Below are positions 1 to 7,851 of a DNA stretch of 64,000 bases, piece after piece. The DNA is from ZC4RG29 sp036381475. GTDB lineage: Bacteria > Bacteroidota > Bacteroidia > Cytophagales > Cyclobacteriaceae. The translations under genes were made by a program, and so were the position numbers. Numbering within the stretch: position 1 is the stretch's first letter; each line of letters opens with the position of its first letter. Where the stretch lies: NCBI GenBank assembly GCA_036381475.1, contig DASVCT010000262.1, positions 1-64,000 of the forward strand, written 5' to 3'. The notes beneath the pieces were generated by a model, which saw only the letters and a list, made by a program, of their open reading frames with translations, did not search any database and was not told the DNA's origin.

Positions 1-1
1 G

Positions 2-361
2 CTGACGGTGGAAGCCTTCAAAAGGAGTTTTCTCGGCGATTATGGCGAATACATCGTAACGTTTGGGTTATTGCTGTTCGCCTTTTCAACAGCGATCTCG
101 TGGTCATACTACGGCGACCGCGCCATGACCTACCTGTTCGGTGCGAAGTCTGTCTTTTACTATCACATCATCTATGTGATCGGCTTCTTCCTGGCGGCGT
201 TTACTGATACGACCATAATATGGACGTTATCGGGCATTACGATAGCGCTGATGACCGTGCCGAACCTTTTGGGCATTCTGGCGTTGCGTAAGGACATGAA
301 GAATGCCGTCAAAGAATATTGGAAGCTGTTTCGGAGGGAATACCCTGAAGAGCGGGTTTAG
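2..361 (+). CDS. Sodium:alanine (AGCS family) symporter, C-terminal part
   Basis: This is the 3' end of a gene that begins before the window; the frame is open from base 2 and the GTG at 8 is not needed as a start. About 119 residues remain. The segment with FSTAISWSYYGDR and the following LFG close the transporter core of the alanine or glycine:cation symporter family, and three hydrophobic stretches read as inner-membrane helices (near residues 17-37, 52-72 and 74-98), followed by a basic cytoplasmic tail. The family couples amino acid uptake to sodium. Substrate cannot be fixed from this fragment. Confidence 0.85.
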   Translation: MTVEAFKRSFLGDYGEYIVTFGLLLFAFSTAISWSYYGDRAMTYLFGAKSVFYYHIIYVIGFFLAAFTDTTIIWTLSGITIALMTVPNLLGILALRKDMKNAVKEYWKLFRREYPEERV

Positions 362-362
362 A

Positions 363-389
363 AGCCACTTCCTAGATATCCAAGTGGCT
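363..389. terminator. Hairpin between symporter and tRNA-Val
   Basis: AGCCACTT at 363-370 pairs perfectly with AAGTGGCT at 382-389 around an 11-base loop. It begins just after the symporter stop and lies 10 bases past the 3' end of the opposite-strand tRNA, so it could end transcripts from both sides. No T-run follows on either strand, so intrinsic termination is only inferred. Confidence 0.45.
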
Positions 390-399
390 GATAATCAGT

Positions 400-473
400 G
401 GGAGCAGAGGGATTCGAACCCCCGACCCTCTGCTTGTAAGGCAGATGCTCTGAACCAGCTGAGCTATGCTCCC
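400..473 (-). tRNA. tRNA-Val (anticodon UAC)
   Basis: Read on the minus strand, the acceptor GGGAGCA pairs with TGCTCCC, the D arm is GCTCAGCTGGTTCAGAGC, the anticodon stem TCTGC/GCAGA encloses loop CTTACAA with anticodon TAC, and the T loop is GGTTCGAATC-type. Length is 74 nt. CCA is not encoded. All four arms fold, so this is an intact gene. Confidence 0.97.
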
Positions 474-670
474 CATTATGACCGGCAGGCCTGAAAGAGC
501 CGGTTTAAGGACTGCAAATGTAGCACAGTTTGGATTTCCGGCAAAAATCTTTTTGCAGGGTGCCAAAACCAAAAAAAGTGATACTGTGCGAACAAAATAC
601 ATGGGTAGATTGTAAATTTTTAACAGGACCGGTGTGGTTTTTGGTCCTGCCGTTATACTAATGCATACAC

Positions 671-2887
671 ATGGAGGATACGCCGGAACGGCGCCTGATA
701 CTGGTTTCAAACAGGTTGCCTTATCAAGTACAGGAAAAGAAAGACAAGGTTACCATCAAACAGAGTGACGGTGGACTCGTCACTGCATTAAAAAGCTATT
801 TTGAGGATGAAACGCGGGAAAAGGCGTTCTCCCATAAGATATGGGTAGGTTCGGCCGACTTTCCCGAAACGCGGTGGCAAAAATTCAGGAAGCAGAATAG
901 CGGGGGCAGTTACTTTCACGTGGAACCGATTTTCATCGAGCCCCGAACCTACAACAAGTATTACAATGGTTTCTGCAACGCCACACTGTGGCCACTATTC
1001 CACTATTTTACGTCGTATGTTATCTACGATGAGGACGCGTTCGCAAAATATGTGGAGGTAAACCGCATTTTCGCCGACAAGCTTTTGACGATCCTTCAAC
1101 CGGGCGATGTCCTCTGGATCCATGATTATCATCTGTTCCTTCTTCCTGAGTTTATTCGAGAGAAGATGCCGGACGCCACGATCGGTTTCTTCCTGCATAT
1201 ACCCTTCCCATCATATGAGATTTTTCGGTTGCTTCACCGTGAATGGAAGCAAAAGCTGATACGCGGGATGCTGGGTGCCGACCTGATCGGATTTCACACG
1301 CATGAATACGTGCAACATTTCTTGAAGACGGTCCGGATGGTACTGGGACATGACCACCAGTTTCGCGGGATCGCATTGGGCAACCGAACGGTCAAGGTCG
1401 ACCTTTTCCCTCTGGGCATCGACTATGATCTGTTTCACAAAGCCATTCAAAAGCCATCTACCGTCAAAGCGCGGGAGGAAATTCAGCGAAACTTCGTGGA
1501 TCGCAAGATCATTTTTTCCGTCGACCGGCTCGACTACACCAAGGGTGTAACGCACCGGCTGAGGGGTTTCGAAAAGTTTCTGGACAAATACCCTGAATGG
1601 CGCGAGAAGGTCGTATTCATCCTTGTGGTGGTTCCATCCCGCGTGATCATCTCGAAGTACAACGAACGACGAAAGATGATCGAGGAGCACGTGGGCCGCA
1701 TCAACGGGAAGCACTCCACGCTGAAATGGCAGCCCATCATTTATCGTTATAGCCACGTTCCATTTGATGAACTGTGTGCCCTGTACCAGGTTGCCGACGT
1801 AGGCCTGATAACACCGCTTCGCGACGGGATGAACCTTGTGGCGAAGGAATACATTGCGAGTCGTGCGGGACAAAAGGGCGTGTTGATCCTTAGCGAGCTC
1901 GCCGGCGCGGCAAGCGAACTGGGCGAAGCGCTACTCGTCAATCCCATGGACGAGGTGGAGATGGCGGACGCGATTTGCGAAGCGCTGACCATGAGCCCGC
2001 CGGAACAGCGACATAAGATTGCGATGATGCAAAAACGGTTGGTAGATTATGATGTGCGGGATTGGGTGAATGATTTTTTGCAGCAACTTGCCGACGTAAA
2101 GAAAGAGCAACGCATGCAGGAATCGAAATTCATTACACCCGCCGTCGCCAGTGAAATTGTCGGGCAATTCCGGAAGGCAAAACGGCGATGTCTTTTCATC
2201 GACTATGACGGAACGCTGGTTCCATTTGCCCGCCATCCGCGTGAGGCTGCGCCGGGTTCGGAAGTCATTCAGTTGCTGGAACAACTTGCCGCCGACAAAT
2301 GCACGATCGTTACGATCATAAGCGGCCGCGACAGTACGGTCCTGGAAGAATGGTTTCGTGATCTGCCAGTCAACCTGGTTGCTGAACATGGGGCATCTAT
2401 CAAGAAGGACGGCGACGAGTGGATCCACGAAAATTCTTCCGACCAGGCCTGGAAGCAGGTTATTAAACCTACGCTCGAGCTGTTTGCTCAACGCAGCCCG
2501 GGTTCATTCATCGAGGAAAAGAATCATACCCTGGCCTGGCATTACCGCAACGTAGAGCGTGATCTCGGGTTTATACGCTCGCGGGAACTGCTGGACAGCC
2601 TCTTTCACCTGATTCGAAATGCCAGCCTGCAGGTGATCGACGGAAATAAGGTTATCGAAGTGCGCGTTGCCGGTGTTGATAAGGGTGTCGCAGCCACCAA
2701 ACTTCTCTCCGAAGCATGCTCGGATTTCATCTTGGTGATAGGCGACGACAAGACGGATGAGGATATGTTCCGCGCCCTGAGTGACAGGGCTGTAACAATA
2801 AAGGTTGGTCACGGCCACACGCAAGCCCGGTACAGCATCCCGGGTCAGGCTGACGTGATCCCGTTCTTCAAGGAGTTCCTCAGATAA
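671..2887 (+). CDS. otsAB: Trehalose-6-phosphate synthase/phosphatase fusion (OtsA-OtsB)
   Basis: A 738-residue cytoplasmic bifunctional enzyme. Residues about 8-475 are a GT20 synthase joining UDP-glucose and glucose-6-phosphate; the family signatures VSNRLPYQV near the start, HDYHLFLLP and the FFLHIPFPS segment are present. Residues about 490-735 are an OtsB-type HAD phosphatase, with the nucleophile motif in FIDYDGTLVPF and the acidic motif IGDDKTDEDMF near the end. Together they convert the sugars to trehalose. A GH15 gene follows 13 bases downstream on the same strand, so the two are probably one operon. The ATG at 671 gives the usual N-terminus. Fused synthase-phosphatase proteins are common in this phylum. 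Confidence 0.96.
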   Translation: MEDTPERRLILVSNRLPYQVQEKKDKVTIKQSDGGLVTALKSYFEDETREKAFSHKIWVGSADFPETRWQKFRKQNSGGSYFHVEPIFIEPRTYNKYYNGFCNATLWPLFHYFTSYVIYDEDAFAKYVEVNRIFADKLLTILQPGDVLWIHDYHLFLLPEFIREKMPDATIGFFLHIPFPSYEIFRLLHREWKQKLIRGMLGADLIGFHTHEYVQHFLKTVRMVLGHDHQFRGIALGNRTVKVDLFPLGIDYDLFHKAIQKPSTVKAREEIQRNFVDRKIIFSVDRLDYTKGVTHRLRGFEKFLDKYPEWREKVVFILVVVPSRVIISKYNERRKMIEEHVGRINGKHSTLKWQPIIYRYSHVPFDELCALYQVADVGLITPLRDGMNLVAKEYIASRAGQKGVLILSELAGAASELGEALLVNPMDEVEMADAICEALTMSPPEQRHKIAMMQKRLVDYDVRDWVNDFLQQLADVKKEQRMQESKFITPAVASEIVGQFRKAKRRCLFIDYDGTLVPFARHPREAAPGSEVIQLLEQLAADKCTIVTIISGRDSTVLEEWFRDLPVNLVAEHGASIKKDGDEWIHENSSDQAWKQVIKPTLELFAQRSPGSFIEEKNHTLAWHYRNVERDLGFIRSRELLDSLFHLIRNASLQVIDGNKVIEVRVAGVDKGVAATKLLSEACSDFILVIGDDKTDEDMFRALSDRAVTIKVGHGHTQARYSIPGQADVIPFFKEFLR

Positions 2888-2900
2888 CCTGATACGCGAT

Positions 2901-4703
2901 ATGCAGATACATCGTTACGAGATGGGGCTGGTAGGGAACTGCTCCTACATCGCCTACATCGACACTCAGGCCCACGTCAAATGGATGTGCCTCCCTCGCT
3001 TTGACGACAGTTTTGTGTTTGGATCCCTTCTCGACAAGGAGCGCGGCGGCGAGTTTTCTGTTACTCCGGTGGGCGAGTTCACCTCCATACAGTATTACAT
3101 CCACAACACCAACGTTCTTTGCACGGAGTTTACCTGTGCTACCGGGTCGTTCCGCGTGATCGATTGCGCGCCAAGGTTCCAGCAGTACGAACGTTTTTAC
3201 CGACCGCTGATGCTTGTTCGAAAACTGGAAGTGCTGAAAGGAAATCCGTACGTCCTGGTACGGTGTCAACCGAGGGGCAACTACGGCGCTTTGATTCCAG
3301 AGGTGGTCATGGGCAGCAACCACTTGCGTTTCCTCAACTTCGACATGCCCGTCCGGCTCACTACCGACATCTCCCTTTCCAATATCAAAGAAGAACTTCC
3401 GTTTGTGCTGGACCGTAACCGTTACCTCGTGTTCACCTACGGCGAACCGCTTGAAGCTCCTCTTAAACCAACGGCGGAAGATTTTATCAATAAGACCGTT
3501 CGGTTCTGGCAGGGGTGGATCAAAAGCACGTATGTGCCCGACATCTACCAGGAAGAAGTCATCCGGTCAGCCCTGGTACTCAAGCTGCATCAGTACGAAG
3601 ATACGGGCGGCATCATCGCGTCAGGAACGACGAGCCTGCCTGAATACAACGGCAGCTCGCGCACATGGGATTACCGCTATTGCTGGTTTCGCGATTCATA
3701 CTACACGCTCAAGGCATTCAATGAACTGGGACACTTCGATGAACTCGAACGGTACTTCGACTACATACAGAATATCCTCATGAATGAGGAAGGCCGGATG
3801 CAGCCCCTGTATTCGATCACAGGAAAAAAGGAACTCGAAGAAATACACATTGACCTGCAGGGGTACCTCGACAACCAGCCGGTACGGGTCGGAAACAAAG
3901 CGTACATGCAAACGCAAAACGACGTATACGGTCAGATCCTGGTAGGGGTGATGCCGCTGTATACCGACAAGCGTCTCATGTATACGGCACGGAGTTCGTA
4001 CAAAGCCATGACCAACCGGTTGCTCGACTGCATCGAGTTGACCATGGATGAACCCGATGCGGGATTGTGGGAATTCCGCAATGTGAAACAGGTTCATACG
4101 TACACGATGCTATTTCACTGGGCAGGCAGCAAGGCAGCGATGCGAATAGGACAAATGATGACCGACGGTGACCTCGTCGCCAAGGCGGAACGTCTGGCGC
4201 GGGAAGCCGCTTTGCGTATTGAGAAAGCGTATGATCCTCAGCAAAATGTGTATACGCAAGCCATCGGCGTGCCCAACCTCGATGCGGCAACGCTCAAGCT
4301 CATCACCATGTCTTACCTGGATCCCAATTCCGATAGGGCGAAAAACCACCTGGCCACACTGGAGAAAAGCCTCAGGACGCACCAGGGGTTGTTCTACCGA
4401 TATGTACACCCGGATGACTTCGGTATTCCCGAGGCAACGTTCCTGGTGTGCGCCTTCTGGTACGTCGATGCCCTGGCAACGGTAGGTAGAATTGATGATG
4501 CGGTGAACACGCTGGATGGGATCCTGAAATATGCAAACCACCTGGGAATGTTCAGTGAAGACGTCGGGCTCGACGGCTCACAATGGGGAAACTTCCCGCA
4601 GACATATAGTCACGTGGGACTTATCAACGCAGTCTTTCGGATATCCAAAAAAATCGATCACCCTACGTTCATGTCACCCTATCCTTATAGAGAGTCGCCA
4701 TAG
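2901..4703 (+). CDS. Glycoside hydrolase family 15 (glucoamylase or trehalase type)
   Basis: A 600-residue protein without a signal peptide, so cytoplasmic. The N-terminal beta-sandwich starts with the family pattern GLVGNCSYIAYIDTQAHVKW followed by PRFDDSFVFG. The (alpha/alpha)6 catalytic half begins near residue 230, with SLPEYNGSSRTWDYRYCWFRDS, the substrate-binding region of GH15 enzymes. GH15 includes glucoamylases, glucodextranases and actinobacterial or archaeal trehalases. Linkage to the trehalose synthase gene 13 bases upstream makes trehalose or an oligosaccharide related to it a reasonable substrate, but that is inference. The 3' end overlaps the convergent SDR gene by 19 bases. 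Confidence 0.9.
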   Translation: MQIHRYEMGLVGNCSYIAYIDTQAHVKWMCLPRFDDSFVFGSLLDKERGGEFSVTPVGEFTSIQYYIHNTNVLCTEFTCATGSFRVIDCAPRFQQYERFYRPLMLVRKLEVLKGNPYVLVRCQPRGNYGALIPEVVMGSNHLRFLNFDMPVRLTTDISLSNIKEELPFVLDRNRYLVFTYGEPLEAPLKPTAEDFINKTVRFWQGWIKSTYVPDIYQEEVIRSALVLKLHQYEDTGGIIASGTTSLPEYNGSSRTWDYRYCWFRDSYYTLKAFNELGHFDELERYFDYIQNILMNEEGRMQPLYSITGKKELEEIHIDLQGYLDNQPVRVGNKAYMQTQNDVYGQILVGVMPLYTDKRLMYTARSSYKAMTNRLLDCIELTMDEPDAGLWEFRNVKQVHTYTMLFHWAGSKAAMRIGQMMTDGDLVAKAERLAREAALRIEKAYDPQQNVYTQAIGVPNLDAATLKLITMSYLDPNSDRAKNHLATLEKSLRTHQGLFYRYVHPDDFGIPEATFLVCAFWYVDALATVGRIDDAVNTLDGILKYANHLGMFSEDVGLDGSQWGNFPQTYSHVGLINAVFRISKKIDHPTFMSPYPYRESP

Positions 4704-5458
4704 GGGCTGACCGCGGTCCATCCGCCATCTACGATCAGTGCCTGGCCCGTAATGTGCTCCGACTCTTTTGACAGGAGAAACATGGCAGCATGGGCAACGT
4801 CTGTTACGTACCCCGGCCTTCCCATCGGCGTGAGCTCACTCCACGTTTGTTCGTAATTCTTGTCCTCAAGCGTGCGCTCAGTCAGCGTAGCGCCTGGCGC
4901 AATGGCGTTCACGGTGATGCGGTAAGGCGACAATGCAAGCACGAGATTTTTTGCCAGCATCTCCAGGCCAGCCTTCGTCATGGAATAAGCAGCCAGGTGA
5001 GGATGCGCCTGATGTCCGGTTACCGACGACATGAAAATAATCCGGCCTCCGCCACCTTGTTTTCTCATTTGTCGCGCAGCGGCCTGCGCGAAAAAGAAAC
5101 TTCCGCCGAGATTCAGACGGACAACGCTTTCAAAGGATTCAGGCTTAAACTCAAAGAAATCGCCAAATTTCGTGATGCCGGCATTTGCGACGGCCATGGT
5201 GAGGCTTCCATATGACCCTACTGCCGTCTCGACCATGCGCTGAATGAAAGTGTAATCAGAAGCGTCACCCGCCATGCCTGTGCATCGTGCCCCGGTACGC
5301 TGAATTTCGGAGACGGACTTCTCGACGAGATCGGGGTCCACGTCGTTGAGGATCACGGCAGCACCGCGTTGACACAATTGCCTGCATATTTCACGACCGA
5401 TCCCGGATCCTGCGCCCGTGACTATGGCAACGTCATTTTTGAAAGGTAAGTCATTCAT
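4685..5458 (-). CDS. SDR family NAD(P)-dependent oxidoreductase
   Basis: A 257-residue classical short-chain dehydrogenase. The nucleotide-binding motif TGAGSGIG lies at residues 15-22, the NAG motif in ANAGIT near 90, the catalytic serine in MSSVTG near 143 and the catalytic pair in YSMTK near 158. The C-terminus ends with the typical GQALIVDGGWT. The family reduces or oxidises carbonyl/hydroxyl groups on small molecules; the FabG/glucose dehydrogenase subgroup is closest by appearance, but the substrate is not identifiable. It is divergent from the phosphodiesterase gene and convergent with the GH15 gene. Confidence 0.9.
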   Translation of the reverse strand: MNDLPFKNDVAIVTGAGSGIGREICRQLCQRGAAVILNDVDPDLVEKSVSEIQRTGARCTGMAGDASDYTFIQRMVETAVGSYGSLTMAVANAGITKFGDFFEFKPESFESVVRLNLGGSFFFAQAAARQMRKQGGGGRIIFMSSVTGHQAHPHLAAYSMTKAGLEMLAKNLVLALSPYRITVNAIAPGATLTERTLEDKNYEQTWSELTPMGRPGYVTDVAHAAMFLLSKESEHITGQALIVDGGWTAVSPYGDSL

Positions 5459-5614
5459 GCTCTATAGAGATGTCAGCACAAATTATAAAAATCAAATGAT
5501 TGTGACCGTCATGCCCTGGCAACCCGGTGTCCATAAATATTCTTTCTCTTTTGGCCAACCTTTTCAATTCGGATCGTATAATTAGAAAATTTCGACCCTC
5601 GGTCGCCCACGCAT

Positions 5615-6886
5615 ATGAAGAGACTTATCTGCGCATTCGGGCTGATCGGCCTGATGTCTGCCGGCCTGAACGCCCAGGATACCCCTTATGTCATCATGGT
5701 ATCCTTTGACGGCTTCCGGCACGACTACGTGGCACGCTACGATTTGCCCAATTTTCGTGCCTTTTTGGAACGGGGAAGCCAGGCTCGAGGTTTGCTTCCT
5801 TCCTTTCCTTCGAAGACGTTTCCAAATCACTATTCTCTCGTTACCGGGTTGTACCCGGGACATCATGGACTCGTGAACAATGAGTTCTTCGACCCCGACC
5901 GCCGGGAGTATTATTCCATGGACGTTGTGGAAAGACTCCGTGATCCCTACTACTACGGCGGAACACCTCTGTGGAGGTTGGCACACGAACATAACATCAG
6001 GACGGCGTCTTACTTTTGGGTGGGATCTGAAATTCCGGGTGAGGGTCAGCATCCGGACTACTGTTTTCCGTACGATGAAGAAGTACCGTTCAGCGCGCGT
6101 GTCGACCAGGTACTTGCTTGGCTGAAACTTCCGGAGCGCGATCGTCCGCACTTCATCACCCTGTACTTTTCTTCTCCGGATCATGAAGCGCATCTTTACG
6201 GGCCCAACAGCAAACAAGTAGCAGCGGCCCTACTGGATGTCGACGCCATGTTGGGAAAACTGATGGCCGGCATCGACGCATCGGGACTGCCGGTTAACGT
6301 CATCCTCGTTTCGGATCACGGACTCAAAGAACTTGAATTCCGCGACGAGACCTTCATTTTCCTTGATGAGATCATGGATGTGAACAATCGCTCTATTGTC
6401 TTCGTAAATGCGGGATCCCAGGTGCATTTCTACCTTCGCGACGGCACACAGCGTGATTCCCTGGCCGCTGCTCTCAAGGTTCACGCCTCAAACTTTGACG
6501 TGGTACGGGCAGGACATTTTCCGCGGCGATGGAATTTTGAGCACAAGCGTTCGGGCGATCTCCTGCTCGTGGCCCATCCAGGGTATTACTTCCGCAACGG
6601 TAATCGGAAGAGTTATATGAAGAAGCGCACATACGCCGCGAAATTTGGTGTCCATGGCTATGATCCTGATGTGGAAGCCGATATGATGGGCATTTTCTAT
6701 GCCTGCGGGCCGAACATCCGACCCGGCATCACCCTTCCTGCTTTCCGCAACGTTCATGTGTACCCCCTGGTGGCGCAGATTCTCGGCTTGGACACGCCGC
6801 CGATCGATGGCAAGTTTCGCGTACTGAAGGCGATCTACCGCCAACCGGTCAGCGAGAGCCGTCCGGCAAGGTCAGCATCTCAATAA
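5615..6886 (+). CDS. Secreted nucleotide pyrophosphatase/phosphodiesterase (NPP family)
   Basis: A 423-residue exported protein with a signal peptide of about 20 residues (MKRLICAFGLIGLMSAGLNA). The alkaline-phosphatase fold is shown by SFDGFRHDY (first metal site), the nucleophile threonine in PSKTFPNHYSLVTG, the metal-binding SSPDHEAHLYGP and VSDHGLKE, and a late FGVHGYD. Members cleave phosphodiester or pyrophosphate bonds of nucleotides or lipids in the periplasm, so nutrient scavenging is likely. The last 38 bases overlap the 3' end of the convergent cupin gene. Confidence 0.92.
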   Translation: MKRLICAFGLIGLMSAGLNAQDTPYVIMVSFDGFRHDYVARYDLPNFRAFLERGSQARGLLPSFPSKTFPNHYSLVTGLYPGHHGLVNNEFFDPDRREYYSMDVVERLRDPYYYGGTPLWRLAHEHNIRTASYFWVGSEIPGEGQHPDYCFPYDEEVPFSARVDQVLAWLKLPERDRPHFITLYFSSPDHEAHLYGPNSKQVAAALLDVDAMLGKLMAGIDASGLPVNVILVSDHGLKELEFRDETFIFLDEIMDVNNRSIVFVNAGSQVHFYLRDGTQRDSLAAALKVHASNFDVVRAGHFPRRWNFEHKRSGDLLLVAHPGYYFRNGNRKSYMKKRTYAAKFGVHGYDPDVEADMMGIFYACGPNIRPGITLPAFRNVHVYPLVAQILGLDTPPIDGKFRVLKAIYRQPVSESRPARSASQ

Positions 6887-7361
6887 CTGCGGCCTGCGAG
6901 GGAAACTCTTCGAGGAGACGATGTCGATTTCCCATTTCAAAATCGCCAAAATCAAATCCGGGTGCGACGGTACAACCGCAAAGGCAATACGTGTCCGGGT
7001 CGACGACCTTCGCGCCAAACCAGGAGCCTGCGGGCACGACAACCTGAAGGTGTTCTCCTGCATCGGGGTGAGATCCGAGGTGAATCACCTCGGTAGATTC
7101 AGTGGCCAGTTGATACAACGCGAGCCGTCCCCCATAATAGAAATGCCATATTTCATCCGACTTGATCCGGTGAAGCAGGGATCGGTCGGACGACCGGAGC
7201 AGGAAAAAAATGGAGGTCGCGAAACTGCGCGGTGCGCCAAAGCGTAGCGGCAATCCCTGGGCGGGTATTTGTTCGAGTGATCGGTACGTCTCGCGGTAAA
7301 ATCCGCCTTCGGGATGGGGTTTGAGTCCAAGATGGTCAATCCAATATTCTGAAGTGTGCAT
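6849..7361 (-). CDS. Cupin domain protein (DUF985/Cupin_5 family)
   Basis: A 170-residue single-domain cupin. The opening WIDHLGLKPHPEGGFYRETYRS is the hallmark of the DUF985 family, followed by SIFFLLRSSDRSLLHRIKSDEIWHFYYGG, the first cupin motif with histidines, and VAPGFDFGDFEMG near the end. Structures of this family show a sugar- or nucleotide-like ligand pocket, but no activity is established. It overlaps the phosphodiesterase gene at the 3' ends. Its function stays unknown. Confidence 0.88.
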   Translation of the reverse strand: MHTSEYWIDHLGLKPHPEGGFYRETYRSLEQIPAQGLPLRFGAPRSFATSIFFLLRSSDRSLLHRIKSDEIWHFYYGGRLALYQLATESTEVIHLGSHPDAGEHLQVVVPAGSWFGAKVVDPDTYCLCGCTVAPGFDFGDFEMGNRHRLLEEFPSQAAVIEMLTLPDGSR

Positions 7362-7463
7362 TCGTAGTGTGGTCAGAAACCACTAAAAAGCAAAAAACTT
7401 CTGTATAAAAAATGTCTGATTGCTTACTTTTGCCCTCCGCCGGTCGGACTGCCCGGTGATTTT

Positions 7464-7536
<73 letters not shown>

Positions 7537-7541
7537 CTGAA

Positions 7542-7657
7542 CAGTGTGAGTGTGAGAGTGAGAGTGAGGAAATGAGTGGGAATACCCCATTCACTCATTC
7601 ACTCATTCACTCATTCACTCATTCGCTAATTGAGGCTTCACTCTCACTTTCACACTG
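7542..7657. repeat. Simple-sequence inverted repeat between two tRNA genes
   Basis: The spacer between tRNA-Lys and tRNA-Val is an imperfect palindrome. The left arm (7542-7568) is GTGAGA-rich and starts CAGTGTGA; the right arm (7637-7657) ends TCACACTG. Inside, AATGAGTG at 7571-7578 pairs with the CACTCATT units. The right half holds four tandem copies of the octamer CATTCACT (7588-7619) plus a degenerate fifth. No coding potential is seen. Confidence 0.8.
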
Positions 7658-7664
7658 CTCCTCC

Positions 7665-7739
7665 GGGGTGTTAGCTCAGCTGGTTCAGAGCGCTTGCTTG
7701 ACAGGCAAGAGGTCACTGGTTCGAACCCAGTACATCCCA
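7665..7739 (+). tRNA. tRNA-Val (anticodon GAC)
   Basis: Acceptor GGGGTGT pairs with ACATCCC, the D arm is GCTCAGCTGGTTCAGAGC, the anticodon stem CTTGC/GCAAG encloses TTGACAG with anticodon GAC, and the T arm is CTGG-TTCGAAC-CCAG. Length is 75 nt with discriminator A. Together with the minus-strand tRNA at 400-473 this gives two valine isoacceptors in the window. Confidence 0.97.
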
Positions 7740-7851
7740 CAATCAACCCACGAGGAGATGGCCTGTTCCGGGGCCGTTACTGCTGCCTGAATTTCTCCAT
7801 TGTCCAACCATCTTTTTGTCGTAAATTCTGGTATAGATCAGAAAAGCGTCT

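Noticed and set aside
500..670. Small gene in the spacer before otsAB
   Set aside because: The only frame there is antisense to or includes the tRNA; nothing in it resembles a protein, and the region probably only holds the otsAB promoter.
1211..1873. A 220-codon minus-strand frame inside otsAB
   Set aside because: Same reason: antisense shadow of a gene with full family motifs.
7588..7632. Possible CRISPR array from the CATTCACT units
   Set aside because: The units are adjacent octamers with no spacers between them.
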